Origin: Cryptomeria japonica
Taxonomy: Eukaryota > Streptophyta > Pinopsida > Cupressales > Cupressaceae
Length of the DNA stretch: 64,000 nucleotides
Assembly (NCBI RefSeq): GCF_030272615.1
Contig: NC_081411.1
Coordinates: 43,643,017 to 43,707,016, forward strand
Direction: 5' to 3'
Position 1 is the first letter of the stretch; every line of letters begins with the position of its first letter. Under the pieces are notes generated by a model that made no database searches, was not told the DNA's origin, and saw only the letters and a program-made list of their open reading frames with translations. Shown one piece after another: positions 1 through 14,073 of this stretch. The translations under genes and the position numbers were made by a program.

Positions 1-780
1 TGTGCGGATTCAAGTTTGGTCACATGGAGTTCTTGTTGATGGCTTCTTATGGCTGGGTTTTCAGAAACTTTCCATAGTTGTAACTTAATGGATGCATTGT
101 TGATAATACATGGTGGATGATGCTTTTGGAGGCTAGGTTTTTCCCTCATGAGGGTTTTCTCAAGATATATCTTGTGTCACATTTTCATGGGTATGTTGTC
201 TATTCTTTGCATGTGAAGTTTGTGTTGATTTGATTAAGATCTAAATTAGGCTATGTGGAAATTGTCAAAAAAATGGCTGCAAGTTTCCTTTCAAATGGTA
301 TCGGAGCTATATGGTTTAATAGTGTTTATAAACCTAGTTGGAATCTATGAATGCATGTATGAATAAAAGATAAGACAAGATATGAGGGTTTGTTGCAAGT
401 TGTGGGTTGCAATTTTTTGGGCATTTGTTGTAGATCTAATGTTATAAAAATTTGTTTCAAAATGGGTTTCCATTGATTTTCATTTTAGGGGGTTTTGGGG
501 GTGGAGTTTCATATTTGACCCTGTGAGACAAAACAGACCCCATGGTTGTGTTCAGAGAGGCTAGGAGACGAATTTTGATATATAACTTGCCCTATTTTGG
601 TTATGGAGAAATAAGTTTGAAATTTTTTCACACTATCGTACAACCTGCACAGTCGTCAAAAAATAATATTAAAAAAAATCTTGTTGTTTATTAAACCTAT
701 CAAGCCTTTTGTTTTGAAAAAGAAAAAAAAAATTTAAAAAGGAAATGAAAAAAGGCCGAAGTTTTTTTTTAAATTATATT
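1..780. other. AT-rich non-coding sequence, possibly old LTR-element debris
   Basis: No convincing coding frame on either strand. At about 295-315 the words TGGTATCGGAGCTAT resemble a degraded initiator-tRNA-Met primer binding site (canonical TGGTATCAGAGC). This stretch could therefore be the internal start of an old LTR retrotransposon whose LTR lies left of the window. No partner LTR was found inside the window, so this is only a hint. Confidence 0.3.
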
Positions 781-784
781 CTTT

Positions 785-960
785 AGTATGGGGTGGGGCC
801 ACCATGCCCCATCCCCATCTCTATGGATTGTACCACCACAGTGGTACCACTGTCGATAATGGTACTGAGTGGTACCAATGCTAGCAAGGATACTATCGGT
901 AGGGTACCATGTGGCCGATGGCCCTCGTGGGGTGTGGGCTGGCCCCCCCACCACGCAAGG
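785..960. other. GC-rich island with GGTACC palindromes
   Basis: A sharply GC-rich patch of about 175 bp in an AT-rich setting. It contains a perfect 14-bp palindrome at 839-852 (CAGTGGTACCACTG) and further GGTACC words nearby. Short open frames cross it on both strands but resemble no protein family I know and look like by-products of composition. Origin unknown; it may be part of a degraded mobile element. Confidence 0.4.
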
Positions 961-3900
961 GATATTAAAACAAAAAGTAAAATGCCAATTAACAATAAAT
1001 AAATCTACCTTCATTTTAAAAGCATTTTTAATAAATGTGTTTACAGTAAATAAATTATTAAAATTTCCACATGTATCATTTGGGTTGGAAGATGAGATGT
1101 GTGAGGTCTTGGCCAGTGGGCCCCATAGAAACATTATTATAAAATTTGGAAAATATTTTTAGTTCAATCGAAGGGGTTTTTTTTTGTGTGCTTATATATT
1201 TCCCATATAGCGAAATTGGACATTTTCTTCCAACTGGGATAAGTTTCACCTGGAGAGTCCCTTTTTTGACTTCTTATACTCGTTGGAGAGCTTCTTCTGA
1301 GCACTACCATTTGGTACAGGTTCAGTTTAGTCACTTTTTTTTTTGGACATGTTTTGGGAGCCTGGAAGCCTTATATTCTCCTTGATGCAATTTTGGTCAT
1401 ATCTTTTGCATATGGAATTTGTTTTTCAATTTTTAATAAGCGTTGGAGAGGGTGTTCAGTGTACTTCAATTTGGTATTGTTATTGTATCAGTTTGATGGG
1501 TATAGAGAGGTGTGTACTTTTTTGATCACTTGTAGATGCCTAAGATTCAGGGTGTGATTCTGTGAGCATCTGTACGAGTCAAGGGACATAACCTTGAGAG
1601 AGTGCATGTTTTCATTGGATATTTATGATGATACATATTATCAAATTGATGCTTCCTTGATACAGGTTTACAAGTATGTTTCAGAGTTGGAATTTGATGG
1701 TTACAGGTGCATAGGCTGTTCATGGTTTGAGTACATGATTTGACTCGGTTTGAGACTTGGAGTTTTATGTGGGTGACAGTTTGGATGCAGGTGATTATTA
1801 TGGTGTCATGGGTATGTAGGTACATGTTTTACATTCATACGACATATTCATGTTGTGGTGATTTGGTTTGATATCAAGAGGTTGTTCTTATCTCCCTTGA
1901 TGCTTATTTGGTTCCTTTGACTATGGTACTAGTTTCTGGACATGTTTCGCAAATCAGATCGGATGGTGATTTGGTGTTTGAGTCATGGTTGTCTACATTG
2001 ATTATTCTCTCTGATATATCAGTTTGCAGTTTACTAATGTGATGATGAGTTTGCATGTTCAGTGATTGGATCTACGACCTATGTGATTGGTAGGTTATAG
2101 CCAGTCTTCTAGTTATAGTGGGATGGCTTTGATGTAGACTGTCTATATCCACCAGGTTTGATTCATTGTGGTGCATACTTCTTAGTACTCAATTTGCATG
2201 TTTTTTATTTATCATGTTCCTTCTAGCCTTTATTTGTAATTTGCATTTGCATCTTATTTATTTGTAATTTATAATTTAGTAAGTTGCATTTGCATGCTTT
2301 TTATTTGTTATGTTTACAATAATCACTCAAAGATAGTAATCATATAGAATTTATGAGAATATTACAATAGTAGTATCAAAGCATTACATTAGAACACATT
2401 GTCCTAGGTCTAATGCACACTTATTTATTCTCCTTGATCTTTGTTACAAAGTCATTTAAACTCAAGCATGAATTTCACTAAGAATGTGAGCCTCAAAATT
2501 AAGTATATTTAAATCCACCCTTACAAAGATTTAGACATCAAAAATTAAGGTGAGTGAATTATAGTAGTCAATTTCTATTAGGTCAATCACATGGCTTGCA
2601 TTTTAGATTCACATGTTAGGTTTAGGTTGCACTCATGAATATCAAGCATGTAAGTTTGTAGATTTTGAAACATTTTTCTAAACAAGATTTCAGCACTATA
2701 ATAAGTTGGTTCTTAACATCTTCAACCTCATTTTTCCATCTCTAGAATTTAATAAAATAATATAATTTATTTTATTTATTAAACATTTATTTCATTTATT
2801 TGATATCATTTTGAACTTATTATCCTATTCAAATTTATTTATTACTGGAATTTTATTAATTGTCCCAAAATATTTATGGAAATAATATTATTATTTGTTT
2901 CAATAAAGATGCCAAACAAATCTGCGTTATCGCCCATTAAAATATACCTACGATGAGTATGCACATCATAATATGTGCATTTTTTTAATGATTAACAAAG
3001 CCTATGACTGGTTCAATTCATATGTTTAATAATAAGTTGCAACGTAATATGTTTAACCAATTTTCCTAATGTTGAGAGGTGCAACTCCCTAAAGAATTCA
3101 TTTTCGTGGACTAAGGAAAGAGACAAAACCATATACGTTGAAACACTTCGCTCAACAATGACGAGATTTTTTCTTTAAAAAAACCAGAGAAATAATCACA
3201 AGTTAGGGAAAGTGTCCACATGCTTAAGATTATTCCCTCCATTACAATAGCTAACTTCACTCTATATCTAGCATCATCCTTTGGCATTTCACTACATAGT
3301 GATAGCTCTCACACTTGCAAGAACAAAATAACCTCATCTTCTCATACTGTTGTTTAAGTCCATTTTTTACTTAACCACTGCTTGAAAAATGAAATAAGCT
3401 GTGAAAAGAAGATGGAGGTTAAAAATAAGCAACAACTGCGAATGAAAAGAAATTGGAAATAAGCAACAACTGCATATGAAAAGAAATGCTACATGATTGC
3501 AAAAATTTCTTTGCCTCCATTTTTATCAATTTTTCTCTCAAAGATTTATTACACAAATTATTATTAATACTATTCAAATAATTTTAAATGGCAAAAGAAT
3601 TTAAATTGATTGCTTAAATTTAAGCAAATAAAATATTGTTCATGGGGCCACTAGCTCCACAAATGGCTCCTTAAAATCTTGAACAATGGCCTCTTCATTG
3701 TATTATGTATTTTTTCCTTATTCTTATTAAGACTAAATGGTACTTCTTGCTAGCGTTTAACAATTGTGTGCACCTCAAGAAAGAGGTCATGGATGGTGGA
3801 TAGCTCATTGTTACTATTTGAACGGTTTATAATTATATGGTTTACTTTGGGAGACAATTCTTGAGGTATATAAACATAAAATTGATGTGAAATCGTTTAA

Positions 3901-4020
3901 TAAATCACTTAGACTACTTGAAGCTACTTGAAGGAAAATTCAAAATATAAATATTTAACATTTGATTTATAATGATCTACTTATAAATAAATATTATGTT
4001 TAATATATATGATATTTATT
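961..4020. other. Non-coding AT-rich intergenic sequence
   Basis: About 3 kb without a supportable gene. Short frames at 1146-1825 have no recognisable motif. No paired repeats or RNA genes were seen. Confidence 0.5.
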
Positions 4021-5990
4021 GAAACTTAACCCTAATCATATATCTAATTCTTAGTCTAACCTTAACCTTAACCCTTATCTAACATTAAATCTAACCCCAA
4101 TTGAATCTAGACACTAACCCTAATTAAACCCTAATGTAACATTGATCCTATTGTTGATTCATCTCTAACCCTAATCCTATTTTTAATTTCAATTCTAAAC
4201 CTAACCTTAAACCTAATCTAACATTAAATCTAACCCTCATTGATTGCTAATGCTAAACCTATTTAAACCCTAACCATAATTATTCTCTAATCTTAACCCT
4301 ATTTAAAACTTAACCATATATTAATCCCAACTCAAATAACCATAATTTTACCCTATCTCTAATTGAACCCTAGCCCTAACTTTTATTGAACCCTACTCTA
4401 ACATTATTCCTAACCCTAACCTTACTATCCTAATATTAACCTTGGTAACATTCAACCATAATCATAATTAAACTTTAATCTTGACTTATTTTAACCCTAA
4501 CCCTAAGTTAAATGTTTCTCTTAAAACCCTAATTGAAGTTCTTATTTATAATTCTAATTCTAACCATAACTGTAATTGAATTATAACATCAACATTTTTT
4601 TAACACTAACTAAATCCTAACTTAATTAAACCATAGCCCTAACTCTAATGCTAATTGAACCCTAGTCATAACTAAAACCTATTGATAACCTTAATTGAAT
4701 ATTAATCCTAATTTAAAGAAATCCTAACTTTAACACTTATTAAGCTATAAATGAAGTTGAACATTAACCTTAATCTTAGCTCTAACCCATTGAAACCTCA
4801 CCGTAATTTAACCATAATCCAAATCCTATCTCTAACTCTTATTCTAACCCTAACTTTAACCCTAGTCTAATATTGAATCTAACCCTAATTTAACCCTAAT
4901 GCTAAAATTGTTTAGACCATGGCTTGACATTAATCCTGACCTCAATTTAGCCCTAACTCTAATTTTAGTTATAGCCCAAATTAAACCCCAAACATAACCC
5001 TAAATCAAACCTTATTATAAATAAAATATTTTTCCCTTATTGAATCACAATTTAACATTAACCTTAATCCTAGCCTTAACCTTAACCTTAATCTAATATT
5101 AACCATAATGCCATTGAATCTATATTCGTAATGTAACCCTAATCCTAACCTAGCCTTAAACCTAACACTTAGCCTAGTTGTAATGGAAATCCTTATTCTA
5201 TTTTTAATCTTAATTAAACTTGAACCTAAACCTTAGTGCAACCTTAATGTAAATTTTAACTTTGATAACAAAGTTTAATCTATAACTTTTTAACATTAAC
5301 CATAACCCTAACCTAATGATGAAAGACATTAATTATAGCAAGTTCAACAAATGTATTGCTAAACATGGCCCTAATTTAACCCTAACTCTAACCTTAGCTC
5401 TAAATGAACTATCACACCAAACTAAAGCCTAAACTTGACTCTGACCCAAGCTTTCTCCTAGAATATTAATCCTAACCATAATAAACTATGACCCTAACCC
5501 TAATTAAACCCCAGCCATAACCACAACCACAACCTTGACCTCAAGATTTATCCTAGAACTCTAACACTAACTTGATACTAACCATAACCTTAATCAAAAC
5601 CCCTAATTAAACCCTATCTCTAACTTAAACCCTAACCCTAATTTAACTCAACCTCTAATCCTAGCCCAACACATGCAAGGCTTTCAAATAACGAGGGTTG
5701 GATTTAGTGTTAGTATTGGGGATATAACATTATGATTAAGGTCATAACTAATTTTATTTATCCTAACCTAAATAATAATCCTAATTTTAATTTACTCTAT
5801 GTATATTTAAGAGTATGTAGTTTTTGGATTCGATTTGTGTAATATTTTTGCATCGAATCCAGAAACCGCATACTCTTATATATAATGTATTGTGGAAATC
5901 TCTTAGAATTGATCTATGTATATTGTAATTCTAATTCTAATAGGTTAAATATGACCTAAATATTATTAACACTAACACTAACAAGGTAGC
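4021..5990. repeat. Degenerate telomere-like interstitial array
   Basis: Nearly 2 kb dominated by imperfect repeats of words such as AACCCTAA, TAACCCTAA and AACCTTAACC, close to the plant telomere unit CCCTAAA on this strand. They are interspersed with CTAATTGAACCCTA-type spacers. The array is dense from 4021 to 5660 and sparse to about 5990. The unit is heavily mutated, so this is an old interstitial array rather than a chromosome end. Large interstitial telomere-like blocks are known in conifers; the link to a past chromosome rearrangement here is inference. Confidence 0.75.
5808..5878. repeat. Inverted repeat (hairpin), 27-bp arms and 17-nt loop
   Basis: The left arm 5808-5834 begins TAAGAGTATG and ends GGATTCGAT. 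The right arm 5852-5878 is its reverse complement with three mismatches. The loop is 5835-5851. It lies inside the telomere-like array and contains none of its words, so it is a separate insertion. It could be a tiny foldback element or a small-RNA precursor; no expression evidence is available. Confidence 0.7.
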
Positions 5991-6900
5991 CTTAATTAAA
6001 ATCCAACCTTGATCTTAACTCTAACATTAATTAACATTAATTTATTTTGTTTTAAAAAAAAGATATTTTAATTTATAGAAAGTAGTTGAAGATAGCCATC
6101 AAACTTAAAATTAAAAATTGAATTGAAATTATATTTCATCAAATTATCTAAAACTAAAGATAATATTTCTATGCATGTGTCCCAATTTAATTAGAAAGTA
6201 TAATTTTAAAGTTCAACAAAATCAGTCAGTAATCTTGTTGGTTAACATATTTGTCCTTCTTAAATACCTCCTCTAAAATTGTTTCTTTCAAACTGATTTA
6301 AAATGTTTAAATGTTTAAAATTGTTGCACATAAACAATTGAGAAAGTTTTAATTTTTCCTACAACCACTTTTTATTAAATTCACCATGGATTAATTGGAC
6401 ATCCTAGGGCCATGAAAATTTGTGAGTTGTTATGATATTTAAAATTACAGATGGGGTTTTAACCATTTTTTAACAACTCACCAAATTAGGGTACTTGTTT
6501 TGTAAACTAACACTATCAGCCATATTGTTGCAATAAGAAAATATTAAAATAATACATTATGTGAGCTCATATGGTCACAAAATTAAATTTGAAAGAATTA
6601 AAGGCCAAAATATTAGGTGGGTTGTCTTTAGATTTTGAAAATTTGAAACTTTTTGTTTTGTTGCATTTTTGGACTGGCAGATATATGTGCAGAATCGTAC
6701 TATCAAACTAAACCGTTGAACCACTAAACCGACTAAACCTTTAAACCTTTTTATGTTGGTTCAAAGGTTTAACACAGAAAGAAAATTCATAACTTTCAAC
6801 TGAAAAAACTCCATTTCCCACAAAATTTTGACAGCAGAGTGAATTGTCAAACCTTGAACCTTAAACATTTGAACCACGGGGTTCAATCAGAAAGTTCAAA
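5991..6900. other. Non-coding sequence between telomere-like array and LINE remnant
   Basis: AT-rich and without a coding frame. Around 6700-6780 and 6845-6890 there are several short repeats of AAACC/GAACC-type words (AAACCGTTGAACCACTAAAC), which may be a degraded minisatellite. Confidence 0.4.
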
Positions 6901-6901
6901 A

Positions 6902-9482
6902 TTATAGACTTATGCAAACATAAAGACTAAAGTCATGAGATTTTTCAATAACAAAGCTAAGACTTGGGGAAGTGAATTTTTTTTGAAAATTTCCAAGTTC
7001 ACAAATCGGGCCATTTTCCTTTGCCTCGGCCCAACGATTATAGACCCTGAGGTAGACCCTGATAAATAGAATGTAATGCTTCAATTCTACTTTAAAGAAT
7101 CTATCCATTTTCCTTTTCCTCGGCTCCAAGGTATTAAATAAAAATAAGGAGTTTTTTTCTCTATTCACCATAAGACCAGAAGCCGACTCATAATCATCTA
7201 GGGCCTTTCTCAAGTTTCTAGCTTCAGCAATAGTAGATCTTCCCATTAGGATGGTATCATCCATGAACTATTGATGAGTACACACCAAAAAATTTGAGGA
7301 AGGTTTTAGTGCCATTAAGGCTCCCCAATCAACCATTTTTTGTAAGTTTCTTCCAAGACATTCTGCTATTAGAGTAAAAGAATTAGGGAAATGCGGTCCC
7401 ACTGCCTTAGCCCTCTAGAGTTCCTAAAAAAATGTGAGGCAGAACCATTCACCATGATGGAAATGGTGGTTGTAGATATAGGTTGGCCAATCAATTGGAG
7501 GACCTGATTGTTAAAGCCAAAAGACTTCATAATTTTGAGAAAAAAATCCCAATCAACTCTATCATAAGCTTTGGAAATGTCCAGTTTGAGAAGAAATCCC
7601 TCAGTCTTTGAAATCGTAAGGGAATGGACATTCTCATGGATTGTAACAATAGAGTCAAGGATATGCCTACCTAGAATGAATCTATTTTTCTAATGGGAGA
7701 TGAGGGAAGGCAATAATCTCCACAACCTAGAAGCCAAGACCTTAGAAATAATTTTGTAAAAGGAGTTACATAGACTGATGGGCCTGAAAGATTCAAAATC
7801 CGCCACTCTAGGGCATTTAGAGATAAGAACCACGAGAGTAGAATTAAGCTCCTTAAGAAGGCACCTGGACACAAAAAAATTCTTTGACAACATTCACAAC
7901 TTCATCAGCAACAATTTCCCAGAAATATTGAAAAATGAACATGGGGAAGTCGTCAAGTCTGAGAGCCATATTACCTTGAAAGGTGAAAACAACTCTTTTG
8001 ATTTCATCCCTTGAGGGAGTGGAGAGCATTTTTTTATCTTGTTATCTTCTTCCTTGACAAGACTGGGGATAGCCTCTATTAAAGTATCTTGAATGTCATT
8101 GTTAATGCAACCATTTACCTTAAGGAGATTGCTAAAGAAAAGGACAACATTCTTTCTAATATCTTCCTCCTTATCAAACATATTGTCGTTGTAATCAATA
8201 TAAGAAATTGTATTGGTTGCCTTGTGCTTAAGTGTTGTCATGTGAAAATACTTGTATTCTTATATCTAGCTGAGAGCCACAGGGCTCTTGATCTTTGTTT
8301 CCAAAATTCTTCTTCCTTTGAAATTAAATCACGTATCTTACCAAGCACCTCATTTTCCTTTGATTTATAGTTAGCTATATATCTTTCCATCTAGATTTTC
8401 TCCTAGATGTCATTTAATTCCATCTATAATGCTAACTTCATACCAAAAATGTTCCCAAAGGTGTCCTTGTTCTATTTTCTAACTTTGTTTTTCACCTCCC
8501 TCAACCTTTTGGCCACCCTAAACATAGTAGTTCCAAAAACTGTAATATTCCACCATTTTCTCACTTCTTCAAAGATCTCAGGGTGAGATGACCAGATTCT
8601 TTCAAATCTGAATGGAAAGTTCATTTTTTCCTAGATGGGGTTCGCCACAAAACCTATAGGGAAGTGATCAGAGCCAATCCTTGAGAGAGATTTTAAGGAA
8701 CAAAAATAAGATAAGAACCATTGGTCATAAATTAAGGCTTTGTCCAACCTAAATTGAATCAACTCATTACCTATTCTCCTATTTGACCAGGTGTAGGAAA
8801 CTACTTGAAGATCAATATCCATGAGCGCCTAAGAGTCAATGAAGTCTAGAAGATCCATTTTGCTTTCCAAATTTAACTGAGAGCCTACAAATTTTTCACT
8901 GTCCTAGAGAAGACTATTACATTCACCAATCACAATCCATTTTTCATTATTGAACTTTCTACAAAAATCCATAAGATATTTCCAAAAAAGATTTCTTGCG
9001 CCTCTACCATTAGGATGATAGATATTGGACTAGATCGAGCAAAAAATATCTCTTATATGGAAAAATTTAGTAGCTACATGATGAACACTTTCAAAAATCA
9101 GATATCCTCTAATGAGGTTCAGGTTCCAAAAGGTGACAATTCCCCTTGATGCTCCCTCGGAGCTATTACCATGCACCCCACAAAATTTAAACATTTTGAT
9201 CTTTTCAACTTTCTCTTTTGATATTTTAGACTCTTGAACCAATATGTGCATTCTATGGCACTCTCCCCCCTCTCTATATGTGCTTATATCTTTCTCTCTT
9301 TAACACTCTACCTCACCTTCTATGTTTGAATTCACATGATAACTATGGTCAGCCATTATAAAACCCTCCCCTAGCAAGGATTTAATCACACACAATACTA
9401 ACGAATGCATATACCTCAAAATAGTATTCAATCTCTTATTAGTTATTTCTTGTAAAAATTCTATTTTCCTTTTGGTTGCCAA
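6902..9482 (-). pseudogene. Decayed LINE (non-LTR retrotransposon): endonuclease plus reverse transcriptase
   Basis: Read on the minus strand from 9482 to 6902, broken frames line up in the order of an L1-type plant LINE ORF2. First come pieces of the exonuclease-endonuclease-phosphatase domain: 9251-9030 with LVQESKIS and the later EGASRGIVTFWN, and 8822-8631 with YTWSNRR then RIGSDHFPIGF, the usual end of that domain. Then comes the reverse transcriptase: 7893-7690 with FESFRPISLCNSFYKIISKV, about 7610-7430 with LDISKAYDRVDW and SRGLRQWD, and 7264-6902 starting MDDTILMG, the degraded YADDT active-site region. Many stops and frame changes separate the pieces, and no C-terminal RNase H or poly-A tail is evident. 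The protein would normally nick target DNA and copy its own RNA there. This copy cannot encode it. Confidence 0.85.
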
Positions 9483-9499
9483 TAGTCATGTTGGAGTCT

Positions 9500-12400
9500 C
9501 CATTTCATCGAAAACTTCTAAGCTTTACCAAAGAGAAGAAGGCAATTTTAGAATTAGTAAGACCTTCTAGATGTTTCCAAGAATACTCTATAATACTTAT
9601 AGAGTCTTCATATGTTTGTGCTCTCCAGGAGGACCCAATTCACTCTGTGCAAGCGCTTGGAAATAGTGGATTATCTATCGTGCACTTCTTCTATTTGTTA
9701 ATTATTCATTTAGGATCTCTTTCATGTTGACCCAATTTTTTATTTTATCTTTATCCTCACGTGCCTTCTTCAAATTCAAAAACTTGAGGACCATAATGAG
9801 TAATTAATATGTAGCCATATGTATAATTTAAGTTCACTATTGTGAGTTCTTTTGACGTCAAACTATCAAATTCCCATGTCTCTATGTGTGTGTTTTTATG
9901 TTGTGGGTATCATGTGTCATTTGTTGCATGGTGGAATTCCATGAAAACACCTCATTGTGTTGAAGTAACACAACATCTCGTCTCCTTAAAACGGCATGCA
10001 TCTAACACATACTATTTTAAGAGGGGACTATCATATCTCTACATTTCAACATATTTACATTAGCATCATGTTTATCTCAATATTTATTTATCTAATGATC
10101 ATGTATTGTATCTTGTATTTGATGCCTTTGTGGGGACCAAGCCACTATCTCATTGATCTTTATTATCTTATTTCCTTTGAGGGGTAAAAAACACTATCTA
10201 TTTTATCATCAATCACCATACCAACACAATCTTTTTTATCTTATCGATCACTATCTTGCTATCTCTATGTTTGATCATATCAATTTTTTTCTTTTTTGTC
10301 TATCATGTTTGTCTATAGCTAACATGTTTGTGATGAAACAACCTAGTGGTATCTCACAAAGGTTCAAATCTCTTCCTTAAGGGAAACTCTATACAGTTAG
10401 AGGATTTTGCATCCCCTTTGTATCCTGGTAAATATTTCCAACCTTTTCACTTTACCTCACATCTTTTAATAATGATATGCTTGCCAGAGTGGGGACAAAA
10501 TATTTTCAACCTTTTCACTTTACCTCACATCTTGTTATAAATTGTACCTTATGTAATTCTACGCTACATTTAAGTGCCTCCACTTTAAGACAATTGGACA
10601 ACCCCTTCAGCTATTGTTCGCTTGCCTATCACCCTTTCTTCTGTTCTTTCTTTTGACCTTGTTTACTATCTAACTCATCAATATCTACTGACTATAGAGA
10701 CATTTTCCCACCACTCTAGAATCACACAAAAATGCAATCTGAGGGTGACTATTGAATCATTACACCTGTAATTGGTACAAGCTCTAATACCGCCTACAGC
10801 ATGCACCGATATTGGATTTACTTCCGAGTTTCTTTTCTAGCCATATGAGGCTTTCTTTTTCTCTCTAATCAATCTTTCAACCATTCTTACACTATAACTA
10901 ATCTAAGTAAGCTCCCTAGCAATTAACTAACTTCTTTTCTCTCTCACATTCTGAAGGTTTATCTTGGCTCACTTCATTACTTTGTACTTGATAATCCATC
11001 ACCATTGTCATCACTTTGTGCTTCAAGAGGGTTTCATCCTTCTTTTTTAGATCTAGCAATCTCTTTATTTTTTGAATGTGGAAGGAGAGTTTATTCCTTA
11101 TTGTCCTTACATTTTACCTATCTCCATAGAATATATATTATCTCTTTTATTTTCTATTTCATTTTTTGGTTTATCTATTATCTATCTTGACTGTTTGTGG
11201 AGGTGGAAACATAAAAACAAGGGTTTGACTATGGTAGACATGTAAAACATAACCCCAACATTTTTGTTTCTCTATTTTGTGTGTGGGTCATTGATGAAAA
11301 AGTTATCTTTGTTGGAGGCTTCATCCATGGAATCATTTCAATCTTCTTCTTCCTTTCCCTTATCTTTTCAATCCTCATTTACAGTTAGTTTAATTTTTAT
11401 TAATCATTTATTTAACTGAAACACATCAAAAACCCGTACTTTGTCACTTTGTATTTTTTGGTATAGAACTTTGTACTCTACTTGTACAAGATGCCAACAT
11501 GTCACATTATCCTCCATGACCTATGCTTGCATCCTTGAATAAAGAGTTAGCATAGGCCACTAGAAGATCTTTTTGATGTACCCTTTTAGATTTTGTGGTT
11601 AAAACCCTGTGATCTACTAACACTTGACAACTACCACACTTTGTGCTCATCTTGAGTGGAGAGGTAGATAGAGTGAGTCCCTAAGAGATTACCAAAGGCC
11701 TTTCAGGTTTACAATAGAAACCATTTTATTATAATTATTTTAAAGAAAATACTTGATTTTGTAAATTTTGTTTACTCAAACCTTGAAATGTGAATAGTTT
11801 CTAATAAAAACTAATAGCTTAAATAATCTATTTAAACACTTAATATCTTGGAAATGGTGACTTGAATGTGCTAAATATATTGTAGAATATTAACATGTCT
11901 AAATAAAATTTACAACATCCAAGTTATAGAATATGACCATGCAATTATGCAACATGTAAAATAACTAATATTTTCAAGTTATTGCAATAAAACATGAAAC
12001 ACATATACAATTATATAAAATCATAATATTATAAAAAAATTTAAGGGCACATGTAATCATTCAAATGAAATTCATGAATTCAAATAATATATTTTTTAAC
12101 TAAATTTATTTCAATTTTTATTATTAGATATGACATTTTATCTACCATGTACATGGTCATAAGGCTTTTCCCCTTAATGGTTGTGACATCATCAATTTTT
12201 TTTATATATTTATTATAAACATTTAAGACACTTCATGGAGTCAATACATCCCTTGCTACATATGCAAAAGTATATGCAAAAGTAGGAATCAAATCAAATA
12301 TTTATAGAATGTACTCCAAGCTTTCTAGAATGAATGTACACCATATAATTTTGGATGCAAAAACCAAAAATTTCTAAATCATCAATGTGATAGAATTTCA

Positions 12401-12591
12401 ACTCATGTATGCTCACAAATAATACAAGAGAAAATATTTAAACACTTATTGATTATTGTTTATGTTTATCGATAATGTGTAGCTTTATATCCTCGATTCT
12501 TATATCAATTTTACAATATATGTTGCTCATCAATAGATAAATATTATTACTGATCATCAACTATACAAATAAATATATAATGACCCTATAA

Positions 12592-12593
<2 letters not shown>
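9500..12593. other. Non-coding AT-rich intergenic sequence
   Basis: No coding frame with recognisable features. One short direct repeat is visible: the phrase CAACCTTTTCACTTTACCTC occurs at about 10438 and again at about 10508. Polypyrimidine-rich stretches occur at 9250-9310 and 11030-11170. Confidence 0.45.

Positions 12594-12667
<74 letters not shown>
12594..12667. repeat. (AT)n microsatellite
   Basis: A near-perfect run of alternating A and T about 74 bp long. Such tracts are prone to slippage, so the exact length may be an assembly or individual variant. Confidence 0.95.
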
Positions 12668-12671
<4 letters not shown>

Positions 12672-14071
12672 CAAAACTAAATAAAAAAATTAACATAAAT
12701 ATACAAATTCACCGTCACTAAACAAGACTTACATGTAAATTATATCAAATAAATTAATGCACATAAAATATGTAAGATAAAACAAGGAGGGGAAAGATTC
12801 TTCATACTCTTTTAATATCTCTCGTGCTTGTTCCTTCAACCAATTTTAAGGAATAGAATCTTAATATTGATAAGATTTTTAATGTTTACTAATTTACTAA
12901 TTTGTATTTAGTAAATTAGCTTGTTATTAAACTGAATTTTTATGTTTTAGATCTTATGTGATAATTAAGTTTTATGTTTTTCCATTATTGATGTGTATGA
13001 TTTCAATTGCGCTATTGAAGGATCTTTCTTGTGCTTTGCTTCTCCTTGTGTTCTACATGAATTTTTTAATATAATAGAGATGGATTTCACCTCATTAACT
13101 CATGATGTTTATTTTGAGAAGAGATGGTTTTTCAATCTTTTCACAATATAAAATTTACATCATTTGATTAGTCTTTCTTAAGCTTAGGATTGGTACAATA
13201 AATATAAAAATAGGGTAAGAGGTTTTGAGAAAATAAACTAAAAATAAAATAAACATAAGAGAATAGAAAATGATTAATTTTAATTACGTTCATTAGTTTT
13301 AAATGGTCAAATGAAACTAAAAGAAGTCAATATTACAACGATTAGTATTCACACATCCATCTTGAACATGAGTGCAAGAATTGGAGGAAAATCATAATGA
13401 AGATATTTTAAGTTGAATGTGATTGAACTATTATATTCCATGCATATATCTAATACATCACCCTGCAAGTACAATAAAATAGATCTCATGAAGTTTTCCC
13501 CCAACGGAAATAAAATAAAACTAAATACTACCATGGCTGAAAACACTCAAAAACATTTAGGAATAATCCTTTATTACTTTGAATATATGAATCAATTATA
13601 ATTTTTAGTATAGCTTCCGTATTTAAATTTCAATAGTTAATTGGTAATCAAAATGTCCACCATCCTTAATAAAAGTCACAAGAGGGTTATAAAGAGATAG
13701 TCTTGAGTGCCAAAATTTTGAAAGATGTAAGAAAGGTCAACCCGATTCCTATTTTGACACCAAGGTACAAAATTTAAAGTCTACAACTTACATTTTATTT
13801 ATCCCTACTTTTAGACCTTACACTATTTTAAATTTATTTTTAATTAAGTTATTAAATCTATGTGATAAATTATGAATAATTAAATATGAAATAGCATGAA
13901 GGAAATACCATACTTGATCAAGAAAACAACATAGGAAAGATGTAACATAATCATTCATGTCATTTTGATTTGGTCCTTTATGATACTTGACCTTTCCCTT
14001 TTAGCAAAACACGAATTGTTGATCATACTTTATTTAATTCTCATAAAAAAAAAAAGTCCTCTTACAAACTC
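12668..14071. other. Non-coding AT-rich sequence left of the mitochondrial insert
   Basis: No supported gene. The short frames at 13349-13601 on both strands are mirror images of one stretch and carry no motif. An A-run at 14046-14055 lies just left of the mitochondrial-like insert. Confidence 0.45.
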
Positions 14072-14073
14072 CA

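Noticed and set aside
769-1162. Overlapping frames on both strands in the GC-rich island
   Set aside because: Four frames are open over the same short stretch without any motif, indicating base composition.
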